From Anderseniella sp. (lineage in GTDB: Bacteria > Pseudomonadota > Alphaproteobacteria > Rhizobiales > Aestuariivirgaceae): a stretch of DNA of 46,387 bases. Positions 46,372 to 46,387 of this stretch are shown piece by piece. Under the pieces are notes generated by a model, which searched no databases, was not told where the DNA came from, and saw only the letters and a program-made list of their open reading frames with translations. The position numbers and the translations under genes were made by a program. Position 1 is the stretch's first letter. Each line of letters opens with the position of its first letter. Where the stretch lies: the NCBI GenBank assembly GCA_030626025.1, contig DAOUPT010000027.1, positions 1 to 46,387 of the forward strand, written 5' to 3'.

Positions 46372-46387
46372 GGTTATTTGTACCCCG

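Overview
The window reads as part of an alphaproteobacterial chromosome, most likely Hyphomicrobiales (Rhizobiales) or a close marine relative. The evidence is gene order rather than any single gene: leuS-lptE-holA facing parB-parA-rsmG-mnmG-mnmE-rho, hemE next to an origin-like gap, then ppsR-maf-aroE-coaE-dnaQ, secB/fxsA, the Tim44-like gene-mltA-smr-xre, hslUV and hisB-(DUF2628)-hisHAFE-coaA. The DNA is moderately AT-rich by eye and codes densely. No species is assigned.

Layout. 1-930: 3' part of an acyl-CoA dehydrogenase resembling (2S)-methylsuccinyl-CoA dehydrogenase. 935-6637 (minus): a possible catabolic unit of TRAP transporter (dctQ-dctM-dctP), FGGY kinase and M14-type deacylase, with an internal terminator after dctP. 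6818-11325: recQ, hemF, a glycosyltransferase remnant, a likely anti-Shine-Dalgarno small RNA and xth. 11320-13971: a cyclic-nucleotide-binding protein, a CenR-like response regulator, an L,D-transpeptidase-like protein and a YggS-family PLP protein. 14082-18511: leuS, lptE, a 235-bp MITE-like palindromic element, holA. 18514-24225: parB, parA, rsmG, mnmG and mnmE with two parS sites. 24318-28871: a YyaL/SSP411-type protein, rho, hemE.

28872-29236 is the predicted chromosomal origin. It lies between divergent hemE and ppsR, has a cluster of DnaA-box-like 9-mers, AT-rich DNA and a perfect TTAA-N7-TTAA CtrA motif. Most genes on either side point away from it, and parAB/parS sit 6-9 kb to its left, so the window centres on the origin and its segregation locus.

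29237-46371: ppsR-maf-aroE-coaE-dnaQ, a bidirectional terminator, secB, fxsA, a Tim44-domain gene, mltA, smr, xre, hslUV, histidine genes, coaA, a PfkB-family kinase, an EI24/CysZ-like membrane protein and nth.

The core of the window is housekeeping. The less ordinary items are the palindromic element in the lptE-holA junction with its short SD-led reading frame, the three-hairpin RNA with C/U-rich loops after hemF, the TRAP/FGGY-kinase/deacylase cluster whose kinase lacks a glycerol-binding arginine, and a SecB with a histone-like lysine tail. No CRISPR array, prophage, autonomous transposase, rRNA or tRNA was recognised.
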